DNA from: Fibrobacter sp. UBA1765
Lineage (GTDB): Bacteria > Fibrobacterota > Fibrobacteria > Fibrobacterales > Fibrobacteraceae
Length of the DNA: 7,739 nucleotides
Assembly: GCA_002314675.1 (NCBI GenBank)
Contig: DCGZ01000137.1
Coordinates: forward strand, 1 to 7,739
Reading direction: 5' to 3'
The notes under the pieces are model-generated. The model saw nothing but the letters and a program-made list of their open reading frames with translations, did not search any database and had not been told where the DNA came from. Both the position numbers and the translations under genes were made by a program. Below, piece by piece: positions 6,056-7,739 of the stretch (positions are counted from its first letter, which is position 1; each line of letters opens with the position of its first letter).

Positions 6056-6361
6056 TTACTTCATCAACTTTTGCAAGGTGGTTACAAGATCATCGATTAC
6101 TTCATCTTTACCGGCACGAATGTCGGTTGCAACACAGGTTTTAATATGGTTTGCAAGCAATGTTTTGCTAAAGGCGTTAAGAGCTGCGTTCACTGCAGAA
6201 ACCTGGATTAAAATGTCTGTACAGTAGGCGGCGTTTTCGACCATGCCACGAATGCCCTTTACCTGGCCTTCGATGCGGTTCAGCCTTGTAACGAGGTTCT
6301 TGATTTCGCTTTCGGAGCGTACCTTCTTTTTGTTGCAGCAACATTCTTTTTTATTTTTCAT
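6056..6361 (-). CDS. csoR: CsoR-family copper(I)-sensing repressor
   Basis: A small all-helical repressor of the CsoR/RcnR/FrmR family (101 residues from the chosen start). The family core RLNRIEGQVKGIRGMVE is followed by the metal-site residues Cys47, His72 and Cys76 in the C-x24-H-x3-C arrangement of Cu(I) sensors (YCTDIL, NHIKTCV). An extra Cys triplet (ECCC) sits near the N-terminus. In this family, Cu(I) binding releases the protein from its operator. I preferred the ATG at 6361 because the other in-frame ATG, at 6376, lies inside the operator dyad, and family members usually begin with a short Lys-rich, Cys-containing tail like the one here. Neither start has a well-spaced Shine-Dalgarno. 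The gene is the first of a two-gene operon, with copA starting one base after its TAA. Confidence 0.92.
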   Translation of the reverse strand: MKNKKECCCNKKKVRSESEIKNLVTRLNRIEGQVKGIRGMVENAAYCTDILIQVSAVNAALNAFSKTLLANHIKTCVATDIRAGKDEVIDDLVTTLQKLMK

Positions 6362-6374
6362 GCCTAAAATATAC

Positions 6375-6391
6375 ATACCCTATGGGGGTAT
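6375..6391. promoter_or_regulatory. CsoR operator upstream of csoR-copA
   Basis: ATACCC-5-GGGTAT within ATACCCTATGGGGGTAT closely matches the known CsoR operator type (TACCC...GGGGGTA, as at the B. subtilis copZA promoter, from memory). It sits in the gap between a weak -35 (TTTCAT, 6398-6393) and a -10 (TATATT, 6373-6368) with an 18-base spacer on the minus strand, the expected place for a repressor that blocks RNA polymerase. With this -10 the transcript would start close to the csoR ATG at 6361, suggesting a leaderless or nearly leaderless message. Confidence 0.75.
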
Positions 6392-6402
6392 ATGAAAGAG
6401 GC

Positions 6403-6436
6403 AAATAAAAATCCACAGCTTTTAGGCAGTGGATTT
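6403..6436 (-). terminator. Intrinsic terminator of the metallophosphoesterase gene
   Basis: On the minus strand AAATCCAC (6436-6429) and GTGGATTT (6416-6409) form an 8-base stem around a 12-base loop, running into TTTTTATTT. It lies 12 bases after the phosphoesterase stop codon and just before the csoR promoter, keeping the copper operon free of read-through. Confidence 0.75.
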
Positions 6437-6448
6437 GAGTGTGAGCGG

Positions 6449-7675
6449 TTATTTGAATTTTAAAACCCATGCTTCGGCATCGGAACCGACGCGGACTGGA
6501 GGCCCCCAGGAATCGATTCCGGAGGTTACGAGCCAAGGGTAACCGTCAATTTCGCCAAGGCCGTACGCGAGTTTCCATACAAAGCCGATGATTGCGGTAA
6601 CCGGGAAGAACTGGCCGTCATGCGTGTGGCCTGAAAGCGTAATGAGCGGTTTGATGCCGTCATAGTCTTTTTCGATTCCCTTTGGCTGGTGGTCAACCAA
6701 GATCCATGGCGTTGCTAGGCAAGCTGCAATTTGTTTTTCTGCATTCTGTTTTTCAAGAGCAAGTGTTGAATCCGGGATTGTATCTGCATTTGATTTTTTG
6801 CCGTAGAATTCGTTGCAGTATGCTTCTGGTGAAAATTCCCTGAGCGGTCTTCTTGGAATGTCGCGTTTGCGTGAAACCTGAAAGTCAACGCGCCCGCCAA
6901 GGCATACGCCAAATTTTTCGTTGCAAATGCTTTTGTCAGAAAGTACTGTCATGCCGTTCTTTTGCATCCAGCCTTCAGGATCTGAACCCATGCCTTCCAT
7001 GTACGCTTCGTGGTTACCGACAACGCCATAACTTGCTGCCTTGGATGTCAGCTCCTTAAAAAGCTTGTCGTAGCCTTGTGCTGTCATGCTGGAATCCGTG
7101 ATGTCAGCAAGGTCGCCACCGAATATGATCAAGTCTGGCTTTATGGATTCAACCTCGCGGACCATGCGTTCTAGCTTTGACTTTGAAAACAACGGATCAA
7201 TGTGCAAGTCACTAAAATAATATGCAGTAAATGGCTTTGGCTCGTAACCGTTAGTTGCGCTTGGCAACTTGATTTCAGCTTCGCGGAGTGTGTAATTTGC
7301 GTTGTGCGGTATGCCATAGCCAAGGAATGCTGCGGTTACAATTACAGAAAGTAAAAGAGCTATGCGACTTATTTTTGAACGTGTCTTTTTGCGTGCTTCG
7401 AGCGGCGGCAACTTGCCTTGAAGTTTTAAGGCGGTGTAAATGCCTGCGCGCAAAATATCGCTTAGCAGGTAAATGATCATTGCCTGTGTAACCCAAATGA
7501 CTAGGACTGTTTGGCCGGCGGCAAATACAAAGCTTGTTCTAAAGAAAAAGCAAAGAAAAATGGATGATAGAATTGCAAGGGCAAGGACCGCCCCTTTTTT
7601 GCCAAGGGCGACGCGCCTGATGCTAAAGAACAGGTAAGTGACTATGAATATTGGTAGTATTAAAAATGCGTACAT
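6449..7675 (-). CDS. Membrane-anchored calcineurin-like metallophosphoesterase
   Basis: A 408-residue protein with about four hydrophobic helices in the first 120 residues (roughly 1-18, 28-50, 53-75, 104-122) and a metallophosphoesterase domain after them. The two-metal site motifs are DLH at 156-158, GGDLAD at 186-191, GNHE at 220-223, His329 in DHQP, and GHTHDGQ at 349-355, resembling the YkuE/YaeI branch. The substrate is unknown; some YaeI-like enzymes act on lipid pyrophosphates such as UDP-diacylglucosamine, but that cannot be assigned here. The stretch between GNHE and DHQP is about 105 residues and contains several Cys and basic segments (SRKRDIPRRPLRE). There is no clear Shine-Dalgarno before the ATG at 7675, but the hydrophobic N-terminus fits that start and the next Met is at residue 66. 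It is separated from the copper operon by a terminator. Confidence 0.93.
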   Translation of the reverse strand: MYAFLILPIFIVTYLFFSIRRVALGKKGAVLALAILSSIFLCFFFRTSFVFAAGQTVLVIWVTQAMIIYLLSDILRAGIYTALKLQGKLPPLEARKKTRSKISRIALLLSVIVTAAFLGYGIPHNANYTLREAEIKLPSATNGYEPKPFTAYYFSDLHIDPLFSKSKLERMVREVESIKPDLIIFGGDLADITDSSMTAQGYDKLFKELTSKAASYGVVGNHEAYMEGMGSDPEGWMQKNGMTVLSDKSICNEKFGVCLGGRVDFQVSRKRDIPRRPLREFSPEAYCNEFYGKKSNADTIPDSTLALEKQNAEKQIAACLATPWILVDHQPKGIEKDYDGIKPLITLSGHTHDGQFFPVTAIIGFVWKLAYGLGEIDGYPWLVTSGIDSWGPPVRVGSDAEAWVLKFK

Positions 7676-7720
7676 AATACAAATTTAGAAAATAGGAGCC
7701 GGAAGTCGGGTATGAGGGAC

Positions 7721-7733
7721 GCACCTTCGGTGC
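7721..7733. repeat. Small GC-rich hairpin upstream of the phosphoesterase gene
   Basis: GCACC-TTC-GGTGC is a perfect 5-base dyad near the right edge. It lies in the intergenic stretch before the phosphoesterase start, and the window ends too soon to tell whether it belongs to a larger repeat or to the terminator of an upstream gene. Confidence 0.35.
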
Positions 7734-7739
7734 TTGAGG

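Overview
The window carries five protein genes, all on the minus strand. No rRNA, tRNA, CRISPR array or transposase gene is visible. Overall base composition is moderate. The gene flavour (an Rpn/PDDEXK-type nuclease, a CsoR with a CopA, GC-rich intergenic hairpins) would suit an anaerobic gut or environmental bacterium of the Fibrobacter type. That placement comes from general familiarity and is not proven by any marker here.

Region 1 (1-529): the N-terminal third of an Rpn-family PD-(D/E)XK nuclease runs off the left edge. It has a strong Shine-Dalgarno and a sigma70-like promoter about 110 bases upstream. Region 2 (530-2868): a compact type II restriction-modification operon. The C5-cytosine methyltransferase comes first, and a PD-(D/E)XK restriction endonuclease follows after 2 bases. 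The endonuclease stretch looks clearly AT-richer than the copper genes (one sampled 60-base line is 28% G+C, against 55% for a sampled copA line), which suggests horizontal acquisition. Region 3 (2861-3540): about 670 bases with no convincing gene but much structure. It holds a cluster of dyads upstream of the methyltransferase, then two diverged tandem units of exactly 200-base period. Each unit has a hairpin followed by a conserved core of about 54 bases, and an inverted copy of part of the core lies between the two cores. A GC-rich, repeat-like hairpin block abuts the copA stop codon.

Region 4 (3541-6391): a copper-homeostasis operon made of a CsoR-type Cu(I) repressor and a P1B-1 copper ATPase (CopA). 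A CsoR operator sits at the promoter. The ATPase carries an unusual C-terminal second heavy-metal domain. This domain looks like a CopZ chaperone gene that has been read through in frame: the linker resembles an intergenic sequence and retains an ideal Shine-Dalgarno plus ATG. A run of seven A in the linker is placed so that a one-base change would restore a stop codon. Region 5 (6403-7739): a membrane-anchored calcineurin-like metallophosphoesterase with its own intrinsic terminator, which separates it from the copper operon.

The two items most worth following up are the tandem structured 200-base units beside the restriction-modification operon (possible undescribed small RNAs) and the CopA-CopZ fusion with its internal start and homopolymer.
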